Shown here in pieces: positions 1-10,800 of a stretch of DNA of 35,736 nucleotides. A program made the translations under genes and the position numbers. Below the pieces are notes generated by a model that saw only the letters and a list, made by a program, of their open reading frames with translations, did no database searches and had not been told where the DNA came from. How positions within the stretch are numbered: the first letter of the stretch is position 1; each line of letters starts with the position of its first letter. This DNA comes from Oehlia diaphana. Lineage: Eukaryota > Glomeromycota > Glomeromycetes > Glomerales > Glomeraceae. The DNA lies in assembly GCA_003833135.1 (NCBI GenBank), contig QZLH01000516.1:7306-43041 (forward strand), in the 5' to 3' direction.

Positions 1-214
1 TGACAAAGATAATTCGTTAGTTGTTAGGGCAAAAAAAAATTTTAAAAGTAGGAGACTTGGAACGAAAAAATAAGCGAAGTGTTATATCGTGAGAATTCAA
101 TAAGTAAAACTTGCATAATGTGTACTAGTGATAAATAATAGGCGACAAATAAATTTATCAATAACGCATCATCACGCGACTTGTGAAGCATCACGCCTTT
201 TTTTGAAATTGTGT

Positions 215-230
215 AATATCACGTGATATT
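215..230. repeat. 16-bp perfect palindrome with CACGTG core
   Basis: AATATCACGTGATATT is its own reverse complement. CACGTG is the E-box core bound by bHLH factors, but no gene start lies close by, so a regulatory role is only a possibility. Confidence 0.4.
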
Positions 231-1136
231 TTATGAGGTTGTTACGGATAAGGCGTGTAACAGGGTGTTACATGTACATTTATTCTTAATTTAATATATA
301 TTTTACAGAAAAAAAGAGAGGAACTAAAGTTAAAAATATAAAAAATAATTTTTCTTATAAATAAAAAATATTTATTTATTTTTTCTTTTACTTACTGTTT
401 AAAAATAACCACTTTATATATTTACAAACTTATTTAACTCATTTAACGAAAAAGTAATTAAAAAGTGATTGAAAAGTGATTGAAGAAAGAAGCAGTAATT
501 ATTGTTGTTTTTGAATATAATTTAAAAATTTTTTTTTATTTTCTGATAAATTCGGATCATCTGAACATGTAACACATATTTAATTTAGGTTTGTGGAACA
601 CAATTCTTGTTAAACGAATAAATTTTTATAAAAATCTTAATTTTGACTAATTCCACGGATCGGCAGATATGTATAATTTTTTTCTTCCATAAAAAAAAAT
701 TCTAAAGCAGTATGAATTGTATTATATTTTTTTAATTGCTAGCAGTCACCTGTTGCTTCATGGCACTGGGACCAATGAGTTTGTTTAAATAGAAAAATTT
801 TGTATTATAATGTAATACTAAGTAAATTAAGATGGTTATAGTAGTTTTTTGTTTATAATTAGATATTTAATATGGTAATAATTGTTAACAAAAAATAACA
901 AAATAATATTTATAATAATGTATGATTTGACGTTTGAGTATAGAATGAAAATTTCGAAAAACTTAAAAAAATGGACAATTGTAATTATGATTATTTAATA
1001 AAAAGATAGATAAATTATTCAGGAAAAAATTTTTATATTTAATTTTAGTGTGGAAAAAAAGATCTAAAAATCTTAGATAATTGTTTATTATTAATTTTGG
1101 GCTATATATAAATAAAATAATAATTTGTTTTATTTA

Positions 1137-1460
1137 ATTGTTTAGATTATTTGAAAAAAATATCTTTCGTAACTGTATGTTGATCATGTGACTTCTGACG
1201 AAAAATAAGATCTAAAATTAATTATAATTATACCATTTATTTTATTTAATAAAGAAAATTTTAAATAATTATTCATTAATAATTTTAATAAAAAAAATCT
1301 TATATTTATTAAAGAAACAATTTATTTATTGTGTTCTAATTGTTTAAATTATTGAAAAATCTTTCGTAACTAATGTTGATCATTTTAGTATGACTAAAGA
1401 TTTCATACAATTATATAATTATGACTTTTGCTTATATTTAACAAAGAAAATGAATATTAT
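1137..1460. repeat. Imperfect direct duplication, about 200-bp period
   Basis: Two copies share an ordered set of landmarks: TTGTTTA(G/A)ATTATT, then a run of A, then TCTTTCGTAACT followed within a few bases by GATCAT, then an AATTATA-rich stretch and an (A)AAGAAAAT end. The first copy spans about 1137-1260 and the second about 1335-1460. No coding content is visible. Confidence 0.4.
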
Positions 1461-1509
1461 CAGTTATTAAAATATTTATGGTACTTAAAAATAATTAAAG
1501 AGTATATCA

Positions 1510-1744
1510 TTCATACATTCAACGATGTTTTGCAGGAACTTTACGAATGATATTTCTTTCATAGTTGAGGAACCTATATATTTTAGAGGAAGCTGAGAAT
1601 AAATTGCTTTACTGTGCTTTCCACATCTTTAACAAAATCTTCGTTGAGATTATGGGGGCTAAAAGGATGTGATATTAACGATGAGATAATATTTTAGTGG
1701 TCTATTGACCATATATTTAAACTTCACTGATAAACTAAAATTTA

Positions 1745-1811
<67 letters not shown>

Positions 1812-2769
1812 TTTAATAAATTTATTAATAAGAAAAAAAATGATAATCAAATTGTTATTCACCCACAAACATCAAAATCACAAAAGAATTTATAAATTGC
1901 CGTAGCAGCTATAAATTATTATTTTTTTTAAAAAAAAAATTAATTTTTTCAATTAATACAAATTATAATGTCAAAAATAGCTCACCTTCAATATTGATAT
2001 TATTCATTTATTTCAAGAAATAATCTTTCAAACTATCCGAACTTTCAAACATAAAATCACGTAATAAAATAACTAATCTTGGTAAAAAATCTCCATCCTT
2101 CGGTTCTTGAATGAATTTACTTATATCTGTCATTAAATGCAATTTTCCTATGTCGTCTTTACCAATAATTCCATTAATATTATATACGAAGGTTTAAGAA
2201 ATAACTAAACATAATATAAATAATTTTGTTGTCCAATTTGGATCCTGGTTAGGATCACTTCACTATCCGAAACGATAACGTGTTTCTGAATAGTAGTTTT
2301 ACCATCAAATTGTTCATTTGATAATTTGAAGGGTGGAGACCACATATACAGTATATTCCACGAGTATATCCTCCACTCCTGGCCCAAGATTAAAACCGTC
2401 GTGACGCCCATGCAATATATTCGCGAACCAAAATTTACCGTGACAAAAAGAGCCAACTAAGGAAGAAATATATTTTACACGGGAAATTTTATAATTATCT
2501 CTCATTTTATTTATTCACAAATTACCAACAGAAATGATAGCAATTGGCTCACGAATTGCTTGAAGAATATTTAATGCTTCCGGATCAATAAGAATTTGGC
2601 CGAATTTTCTATTTTCAGATTCTTCTTCATACTTCAATAATTGAATTGGACCACCTTCACGAAATTCAATTCCTCTACCAAATTTGTTACCATTTTCAAT
2701 GAAGTCGGTGAAGTCAGTAGATTCAAAATTTTCATTACTTTCCATATAATCGAATTTCAAATGAATCAA
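1510..2769 (-). pseudogene. GBP-like GTPase relic, copy 1
   Basis: On the minus strand the N-terminal exon (2769 to about 2527) reads MIHLKFDYMESNENF and ends at a GT donor after IISVG. After a short intron, an acceptor at about 2453 leads into GSFCHGKFWFAN, a GBP-type P-loop region whose usual GKS has become GKF. The frame then breaks after GPGVE, and the DSEG (G3) region loses its frame. An in-frame TAA sits in LVIS*TFVYNINGI. The block LVILLRDFMFE keeps the RD motif that atlastins and GBPs use as G4. A helical-domain piece (IYSQLPLKYIGSST) lies at about 1510-1660, beyond a poly-A run. GBPs are dynamin-superfamily GTPases; this copy cannot give a full protein because of several breaks. It lies head-to-head with copy 2. 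Confidence 0.75.
1746..1807. repeat. 62-base poly-A run
   Basis: An uninterrupted A run of 62 bases lies within the span of the minus-strand GBP relic. It may be the tail of a retroposed insertion or homopolymer expansion. Its exact length is the kind of value sequencing gets wrong. Confidence 0.8.
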
Positions 2770-2892
2770 TAATAAATATTTTGAAAGTATTTAATTGAAA
2801 ATTTTATACAATTTATAAAGAAATTTAAATGAATATAATGAATGGTTACGCATTTACAGTACGTAATAAAACTGTGTCATTAATCGACTAAA

Positions 2893-5060
2893 GATGGTAA
2901 TAGATTCGGTTGAGGAATTGAGTTTCATGAAGGTGCACCAATTAAACTATTGAGCTATAGCGAAAAATCTGAAAATGAAAAATTTGATCAAATTCTTCTT
3001 AATCCGGAAGCATTAAATATCCTTCAGAAAATTAACGACCCTCTTGCTATAATTTCTGTTGGTGAGTATTTCTTTAATATGAGGTACTCAAGTGAGGTCC
3101 ACATTAAAAAAAAAAATTATTTATTCCAGTTGGTTCTTTTCGTCGTGGTCAATCTTGGTTCGCGAATCTATTGCATGGACGTCATGACGGTTTTAATATT
3201 GGACCAGGAGTGGAGGGATCATGTACACGTGGAATATATACTATATGGTCTCCACTCTTCAAATTATCAAATGAACAATCTGATGGTAAAACTATTCTGA
3301 AACGCGTTATCGTTTTGGATAGTGAAGGAATTGATGATCCTAACCAGGGGGGCAACAAAATTATTTATATTATGTTTAGTTATTTCTTCAACTTTCGTAT
3401 ATAATATTTATGGAATTGTTGGTAATAGTGATATAGGAAAATTGTGTTTAATGACAAAATTTAAATGAATTCATTCAAGAACCGAATGATGGAAATTTTT
3501 TACCAAGTTTAGTTATTTTTTTATTTTTGAAAGTCCAGAAAGTTTGAAAGATTATTTCTTAAAACAAATGAAGAATAATAATGTTGATGATTTAAAAGAA
3601 AATCTTAATTAATTGTAAATTGTAATTAAGCAAAAACAAAATAATTCATTCCTCAAATTTTTTATTTTTCGAATTTTTTCTATAGCTGCTATGGTCATCG
3701 AACGAATCTTTAATGACTTTGATGTTTATAGGTAAATATAATTTTAATTTTATTTATTTATTTTTGTGTAATCTTTTACATTATGATTAATAAACATCAA
3801 ATCTATTTTTAAAATTTTAGTTTGCCAGTAAGTAAATGAAAGTTTGAAGATATTGTAATCAATTCATGACTATTTTACATATTAATTCATATCGCCTTCA
3901 GCTCCCTGGATGCAAAAAAAAAACTATTACACATATGGAAGAAGTTAAAAATGATAAACTCGATGAAGATTTTGTTAATGAAGTAGAGAACGCGATAAAA
4001 TCAAGTCAATTTATTCTCAGCTTCCTATAAAATATATAGGTTCTTCTACCATGCAAGGAATTTCATTCGTAAAATTTCTAGAAAATACCGTTGAACGTAT
4101 GAATAGTTCAGAAGTTCATTTCTTCTCTCAATTCCTTCTAAATATGAATCCGTTATTCAATTTGTTGCACAAGAAGCAATAAAAGAGTCCATAGAAAAAT
4201 ATAAAGAAAGAATGAATGCTCTGATAAACGAAGGAGGAAAACTTCCAATTTTATGGAAAAAATTTAAAAAGATACATCTTGAATGTTTTTCAGAAGTCAA
4301 TATTACATTTTTTAAAAATATAATTGGAAGCCCTACACAAATAAGTAATTTTACCGAACAACTGGGTAAAGAAATGTGCAAATTTAAGGAGGAGTTGGCG
4401 GTGAGAAATTCCAAAGAATTAATAATTTATAATGAAAACATTGCAAAAAGAATTATGGATAGAATACGTAGAGATCGGATTATACTCAAATGAGAATAAT
4501 TCATTTAAGATATAATTAAACTTATTTTTTTGTTATTATTTAACAAATAGTGATGGAATTTTAATTTTTTTTTTTTGTTAAAGAATATTGAAGATTTACA
4601 ATACGCATTGAAATTTTTTAAATCAAATTACAATAAATCGATGAAAAAATCTCCAGAGGCCGATAAAGTAATTACTTCATACAAGACAAATCAATGCTCA
4701 GCTGCAATTGACTATATGGCACGATTTGGAAGAATAAACAAAGAATTAGCAAACACGATGAATACGAGAGAAGAAGCATATAGAAAACAACTAGAAGCAT
4801 CAGCACATGAAGTAGCATTTTGAATAGAGATTGAAATATGGTCACGTGAACGTGAGGAATATGAAAAAAATATCGAGATTAAAATGTTAGAATTGCAAGC
4901 AAATATTAGACAACAAAAACAGTTACATCAAGAAGAAGAGAAGCGATCTAATAAAATCAAAGAGAATTTATGGGTTTGTATTTAGAATCATATTAGAAAA
5001 ATATTGTCGCCTTGGCAAACACTAAAACACGAAATACAGTCACTTTGTATTGATGATTAA
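2893..5060 (+). pseudogene. GBP-like GTPase relic, copy 2
   Basis: The plus strand carries nearly the whole family layout in broken frames. The N-terminal exon (from about 2893) has a TGA where copy 1 has Arg in FGRGIEF, and ends at donor GTGAGT after IISVG (3061). An acceptor at about 3129 leads into GSFRRGQSWFAN, where the P-loop Lys is Gln. G3 is DSEG. After DDPNQ the frame shifts, a TGA interrupts the block after LMTKFK, and a small deletion removes the RD (G4) motif retained in copy 1. Helical-domain pieces follow: IYSQLPIKYIGSST (about 4008), then an open run at 4212-4493, then a coiled-coil stretch at 4575-4823 and its out-of-frame continuation to about 5060. This copy extends further 3' than copy 1. 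It is non-functional as sequenced. Confidence 0.75.
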
Positions 5061-5538
5061 TCATTTGTATATATTTTATTCAAATGTATATGAAATAAAT
5101 TATAAATCTGTGAACTAAAATGTGATCTCAAAGTTAAACAGTAAATACACAGTTTGAAATTCGATATACCAGAACCTCGATATAACGGACCATAAGTAAA
5201 ATTTTGATATACACCGCTCTAAACAATTATTATTATTATTATCATCGTACTAGCAGATAATGATATAAATAAGCAAAGATTTAAAAATTAATAGGTTTGC
5301 ATTATTCTGCTGAACTTTGTTTTTGCATTTTTATTTATACATTTATGAAATAAAGTAAAAAGTGCATTAATATATATGTAACCGCACATAAGTATAAACT
5401 CATATTTTCATACAAAAGAAATATAATCTATCATTTGTCATAACTAGTTTAATAAATTAATTATCACTAATAATAAAAGAATTGTTTTATTTAGTTTATA
5501 AAAGCGAACAAGTAAATAATAAAAAAAATAAATTACAC
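5061..5538. other. Intergenic spacer with possible Tc1/pogo-type end
   Basis: The spacer lies between the convergent ends of the plus-strand GBP relic and the minus-strand gene A1. The segment at about 5170-5191, containing AGAACCTCGATATAACGGAC, resembles the terminal repeat style of pogo/Tigger-type elements, but no matching opposite end was found nearby. A short ATT microsatellite lies at about 5228-5246. Confidence 0.3.
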
Positions 5539-7581
5539 TTACCTCAAAGTATAAACTACACATACAGCATTGTCCTTTTCAGAAATTTTTAATGATTTAT
5601 CCTTACAAATAGAACATGTTTTATTGCATTTACATTCAACATATTCTACACGAATTTGCTCACTACTTTGATTTAAAAAAATTGGATTATAACTTTTGTC
5701 TTCTGATAAATATAAACTAACACATCTTGGATTTAAACTACTAATAGATCGTGAAGTAAATTTTCTTTTAAGATTAATAAAATTGAATAAATTAAACTTA
5801 TTATATGTATTGGGCTCCAAAGAAAATAATTCAAAATTACTACTATAAGAAAGATTATTTGAAATAATAAATGTATAAAAAGTAAATTTAGGTAATTTAA
5901 TATAACAATTTGTTTTTGAGCAATATGAAAATAAATTTATTGTAGATTTACTTTCCTTATTTATCTCCATCACTCTCCCTTTTCCTTCCTCAATATCTTC
6001 CTCTTCCTCTTTATTTTCTATATCTAATTGAGTATTGCAAAAATTATGCCCAATTGTAAATGAATTATTCTTTGAAAAATTCACATCATTCAATACAGGA
6101 ATTCCAAAGAAAGAATTTTTTTTTGCAATTAAATCATATAAATCATACTTAAGATATAATTTTTTACTATATTGATTTTGTGAATCACATTCTTCTTTTA
6201 TTAATTCAACCCTAGTATCAGAAAGAATGAAACTAAAATCAATATCATAACCAATAACCATCACACCAACTTTCAATTTATATTTATATGAATGAAACTC
6301 CTTTTGAATACCATGAATAATGATACTTGGTACTCCTTTTTCATTATAATAAATTTGACAGTTAAAAAAAACATCTTTTAAATCTTCAGTATCAATGACT
6401 GTTGCAAAAATATCACAATCAGCATCTTTATTTTTTTGAATAATCCTTGTTATGCGTGATGACATTTTATTCAATCCAATATTTCGGTACATTCCAGGCA
6501 TACATAAATCATAATCACAATCTTCTGTACCTGTATAAAGTATTTTCTTCCCAATGGACATAAAGGATTTTTTACGTAAATCATCAGATATAAATTGAAA
6601 TATACTAATAGGATTCCTGTATTCAATACACTCCCAATTTTGATAATCTTTCAAAGATTCTATCCAATCTTTTTCAGCAGCATCATCAAAATTTTTACCA
6701 TCAGGATGTTTTCCTCCAAGTAATTTTATGAAATTAAAGTTATAGAATTTTGAAATTTTCTTCGTACTACTATAATTTCCTTCTAGTATTTTATTTATAT
6801 TCGCAGAAGCTACTTTATTTGTGGAACTTTCTGATGACTTTTCAATATCTTTGATATAAACTCTTCCTCCCAAAATAACTTCAGTTGGAATGAATTGTCC
6901 GTACTCCTCAATTATTTTCTTAAGCTCTTCCCTAGGATTTTCAGATATAGCAGCATTATCTACTGCTTTAATAAATTCTTCAGTTGGTTCTAAATGTTTA
7001 TGAAATCTTAATAATACCTTTCCAACTTCTAAATATTTATATACTGATTTAATTTCTTCATTAAAATTTTCATTTTGTGAATATGAAAATCCAACCTTAA
7101 CAAAATTCAAAATATCAATGTTAATATCATCATCATTAATAAATAAATTTGTTTTTTTCATCCAATCTTCTTTTGAATCAAATCCAATTTTATCTTTTTT
7201 ATACCCTTTATCACCAATATCAATTATGTCGCAATCTTTCATTTTGAACGCTCTTTTATTAACCCTCTTATTTCCATCAAAACTCATAATACATCCATAA
7301 TCTAAATTATATTTATTATTCAAAATATTCCAATCAAAGCTTGATTTTTTTTTCCTTAAATATAAAATACGTTTTGAATTATCATCTACTACTTGTTCTA
7401 ATAAAAAATCTCCTTCCCTATTAAGTGGTATTTCATGAAATTCGTCGTCAACCTTTTGTAAAAAAAGTAATTCATCATCTGCTTCAAGTTTTTTACGAAT
7501 ATCTAATAATGTTTTCTTTAAATCTAAAGGATAAACTTTTGAATTTGAGTCGCCTTCAGTTTTAATAATAACGAGTGTCAT
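5539..7581 (-). CDS. Gene A1: ubiquitin-like fold + MACPF-like protein
   Basis: This 680-residue uninterrupted frame starts at an ATG in AT-rich context. Residues 1 to about 78 (LDLKKTLLDIRKKL, then ILYLRKK) have the hydrophobic pattern of a ubiquitin-like beta-grasp domain (inference). Residues about 90-500 resemble the MACPF fold: YGQFIPTEVILGG at about 227 keeps the spacing of the family signature Y-G-x-x-(F/I)-x6-G-G. A Trp/Tyr block (KDWIES, then IEYRNPIS) follows at about 305-325. A Cys cluster CKCNKTCSIC lies near the C-terminus. No signal peptide is evident. MACPF proteins can oligomerise into membrane pores; that function is not shown here. The stop TAA lies inside a consensus donor (AG|GTAAGT). 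Splicing to an acceptor at 5467 would replace the last residue with SDN. The protein is paralogous to A2 and transcribed divergently from B1. Confidence 0.85.
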   Translation of the reverse strand: MTLVIIKTEGDSNSKVYPLDLKKTLLDIRKKLEADDELLFLQKVDDEFHEIPLNREGDFLLEQVVDDNSKRILYLRKKKSSFDWNILNNKYNLDYGCIMSFDGNKRVNKRAFKMKDCDIIDIGDKGYKKDKIGFDSKEDWMKKTNLFINDDDINIDILNFVKVGFSYSQNENFNEEIKSVYKYLEVGKVLLRFHKHLEPTEEFIKAVDNAAISENPREELKKIIEEYGQFIPTEVILGGRVYIKDIEKSSESSTNKVASANINKILEGNYSSTKKISKFYNFNFIKLLGGKHPDGKNFDDAAEKDWIESLKDYQNWECIEYRNPISIFQFISDDLRKKSFMSIGKKILYTGTEDCDYDLCMPGMYRNIGLNKMSSRITRIIQKNKDADCDIFATVIDTEDLKDVFFNCQIYYNEKGVPSIIIHGIQKEFHSYKYKLKVGVMVIGYDIDFSFILSDTRVELIKEECDSQNQYSKKLYLKYDLYDLIAKKNSFFGIPVLNDVNFSKNNSFTIGHNFCNTQLDIENKEEEEDIEEGKGRVMEINKESKSTINLFSYCSKTNCYIKLPKFTFYTFIISNNLSYSSNFELFSLEPNTYNKFNLFNFINLKRKFTSRSISSLNPRCVSLYLSEDKSYNPIFLNQSSEQIRVEYVECKCNKTCSICKDKSLKISEKDNAVCVVYTLR

Positions 7582-7858
7582 TTTAAGAATAATTTTTGAT
7601 TTTTTGTAACAAAGTTTTTTTTTTGATTTACAATTAAGAGGAACTTAAACTAAAAAATAAATTTTTTGTGAACAATAATGCATAAGATCCCAAAGCAATA
7701 TGGATCTACGTTTTACGTAAGTATGATCTTACTAATTAAAATATGATCAACATTTCACAGATTATTAGGCTGAGATGATCGACATTAATGCTTGCAATCA
7801 TATGATTTATAAGTCTATTATTACGTTACTAATTTTTTCAAATTTTTTTTTTTGCGAA
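7582..7858. promoter_or_regulatory. Divergent promoter region of A1 and B1
   Basis: The 277 bases between the two start codons must hold both promoters if the proposed starts are right. The region has T- and A-runs beside each ATG and several GATC-centred words (AAGATCCC, TGGATCT, ATGATCTTA, ATGATCAAC, ATGATCGAC). The upstream context of B1 (poly-T, then GCGAAATG) resembles that of B2 (poly-T, then GAAAAATG). Confidence 0.45.
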
Positions 7859-10800
7859 ATGACGAGCAATTCCAAAGTTATTAAAGAGGTATGTTAAATT
7901 ATACTTGCATATTAGGAGGCTATTCCAATTTACAATTATATTGAAAAAAATGATAAAAAAATGCATGTTACCAAAATCATACAATAAGTTGAATGTTATG
8001 ATAACTCATATATACCCTCTATCTAAATCATATAATATATATATTATTATTATTATTTTTACCCATTTGTAACTTGGAACGACCTTAATTAAACTAACAA
8101 CTTTTTTATTTAGATAGGGATACATAAACAAAATTTTTGTACAATTAGCACAAATATTATTAAATTTTTAGGTATTACTACTATCTTTATTATTATCTTA
8201 TTAGTTATACTATATTAATAAAATAATAATTCTAATTCAAATAAATTTATTCAGAAAATGAATATATTGTGGATTCTGATTCAAACTATTTGTTTGTTTC
8301 TAATTATTATGAAACATTGGCAAATTATTTAAAAAATAATTTCAATATATTAATTTGGGGTACAAAATTGAAATTTGCCATTCAAATTGCTGAAGCAGTT
8401 ACATATATGCATCAAGCAAATATTATTCATCGTGAACTCGCAAGTATTTTTTTTTTTCTTTTTTAAAAAAAAAAATAGTACTTGATTTACGTTTAAATAT
8501 ATTTTGTTTATTAATTTGTTCTTCTTTTATAAATTAGAATTCAGATAATATACTAGTCCACCAGAATACGATCAAATTTGCAAACTTTGAACTTTCACAT
8601 AAAGTAGCTGGAATATCATCTCAAAGTTATAGTTTACAAAATACGTTACCTTATATCGATCCACAACATTTTCAAGAGAAAGAAATTGGCAATTATAATT
8701 ATCATCATTATAAAGGACAGAAGTCGGATGTATATAGCGTTGGTGTACTCCTATGGGAGATATCATCCGGAAAGAAACCATTTAAATCCTATACACTTCA
8801 TCAAAGACCTGAATTATTGTTGGAGATTTTAAATGGAAAAAGAGAAGATCCAATTCCTAATACGCCAGTTGATTATATTGATATATATCAAAGTAAATTC
8901 TTTATTAAAATTATTAAATATGTTCTTATTTTTATTAATACAAATTCTAATTTAATTTTAACTTTCAAAGAATGTTGGCAAAATAATCCGGATGATAGAC
9001 CAAATATGGACCAAGTACTATCTAATCTAAAATCAATTAATTTGAATACAATCGAAATTCTTATTAGCGATTTGTTACCATTATATGAGTGTTCTATTCA
9101 AAGAGGAATGAATGAGAATGATTGTATTCAATTAATTAGACAAACTATTAATTCAAAAAACAAAGACGAAGATAAAATATTCAATTATTTGAATATATTA
9201 AATATTAATGATCGACTACAAAACACAATCCTTTTTTTGGCAAAATTTTACCAGCATGGAATTGGGACCGGAAAAAATGAAATTAAAGCATTTGAATTGT
9301 ATAAAGAAGCATATGAAAAAAATCATATTAGTTCTATGTATATGCTTGGAGACTGTTATAAATACGGTATAGGGACGGAAAACAATGAAACCAGAGCGTT
9401 CGAATTATATAAGGAAGCATGTGAAAAAGAACATATTAATTCTATGTATATGCTTGGATGTTGCTATCAATACGGAATAGGAACAGAAAAAAATGAATTT
9501 AACGCATTTACGTTGTATAAAACAGCAGCCAATAGAGGCCACATTAATTCAATCAGTAACCTTGGTAATTGTTATCAATTTGGAATAGGAACTAAAAAAG
9601 ATGAAATTGAAGCGATTGGGTTATATATGAAAGCGGCTGAAAGAGGTAATGAACGATGCACTCAAACAGCTTATGATTGTGATAATGATAATTTGATGAA
9701 CCTGGATTACATAGATTATAAAGAAATTTTTGTTGAAAATAAAAATAATTTAATGGATTTTAATTACAATGAAATGTCCAATCAATCGTCATCTCATATT
9801 TTGAAAAAAAATATAGTGAAATTGTTTGGATTCTCAGGTGAAAAAATCATTAGACAATTTAAGTTGAATCATGGTATAATTTTAAGTGGAAAAAATATAC
9901 GTCCAAGTATACGATCTATTATCGCTGAAGACGGAGAAAACTTGAAAATGAGTTTATATAAGGGACAACCCTTGGTATACACTATTAATTCTAATAATGA
10001 TAAGCCGTTGGATATGTGTATCAATTTTCCGATAGCCGAAATTATTTATAGTGGAAGTTTGTTAGAATCTTTTTCAAAATATAAATGTAATGACGAAAAA
10101 TCACATGAATTGTATGGTCATTTTCTTGCAAGAAAATTTTTAGCTGGTGGACAATTATTTATCAAAGATTTTAATTTAGCTACTACGACGCAGATTGATA
10201 TTTTGAAATTTTATTTATTCTATGTATATAATTCAGTTAAATATTCTTTAGAAGTTCGATTCAATAATTTATTTACCCTAAATCTTTTACCAAAATTAGT
10301 AACAATGGATGGAAAAGAACTAAGTACTCATGAAAAATTGACCAAGTGGATGACCGATTTGTATCGAAGGAAAATGACTGCTATAATTTCTTATAATAAT
10401 CTTATCCCAGTTACTCAATTAAGACATAGTATACTATCAATAGAAAACATTGAATCAATTAACGAAAAACAACCTGGAGTTGATGATTTTGTAAGGAGGT
10501 TAAGTTTAGAAGAGTGGGTCGGAGATGAGGTGCATTATAATCTGATGAGTTGGACTGAAAACTTTAATCTTTTTCAAGGGTTAATATTTAATAATGATCA
10601 TGAAATAGAAATCAGCAAAAAAATTGCTATAAGCTTTATTGAAATTCCCAAAGTAAATTTAAAAAATGACAAACTTTATTTGAAATTGACTACTCCATCA
10701 ACAAATATGGAAGTGATTTTAATCTCTAATAACATTTTTTCGATTAAAGATTTAAGTACTTTTCCGTTTATTAAAAGTAACACAAAGAAATATGAGGATT

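Larger units (their letters stand above)
1..1500. other. AT-rich gene-free flank
   Basis: No reading frame with recognisable protein similarity is visible on either strand. The stretch is A/T-rich with short homopolymers. It contains a 16-base perfect palindrome with a CACGTG core at 215-230 and an imperfect direct duplication at about 1137-1460. From about 1510 onward, relics of a GBP-like gene begin on the minus strand. Confidence 0.6.

Noticed and set aside
1659..1905. Poly-Phe and poly-Lys frames
   Set aside because: They are translations of the 62-base poly-A run on the two strands.
8572..8781. 69-aa minus-strand frame
   Set aside because: It is antisense to the B1 kinase C-lobe exon.
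9226..9672. Regular 108-bp spacing that could suggest a CRISPR-like array
   Set aside because: It is in-frame coding Sel1 repeat DNA in a eukaryotic gene.
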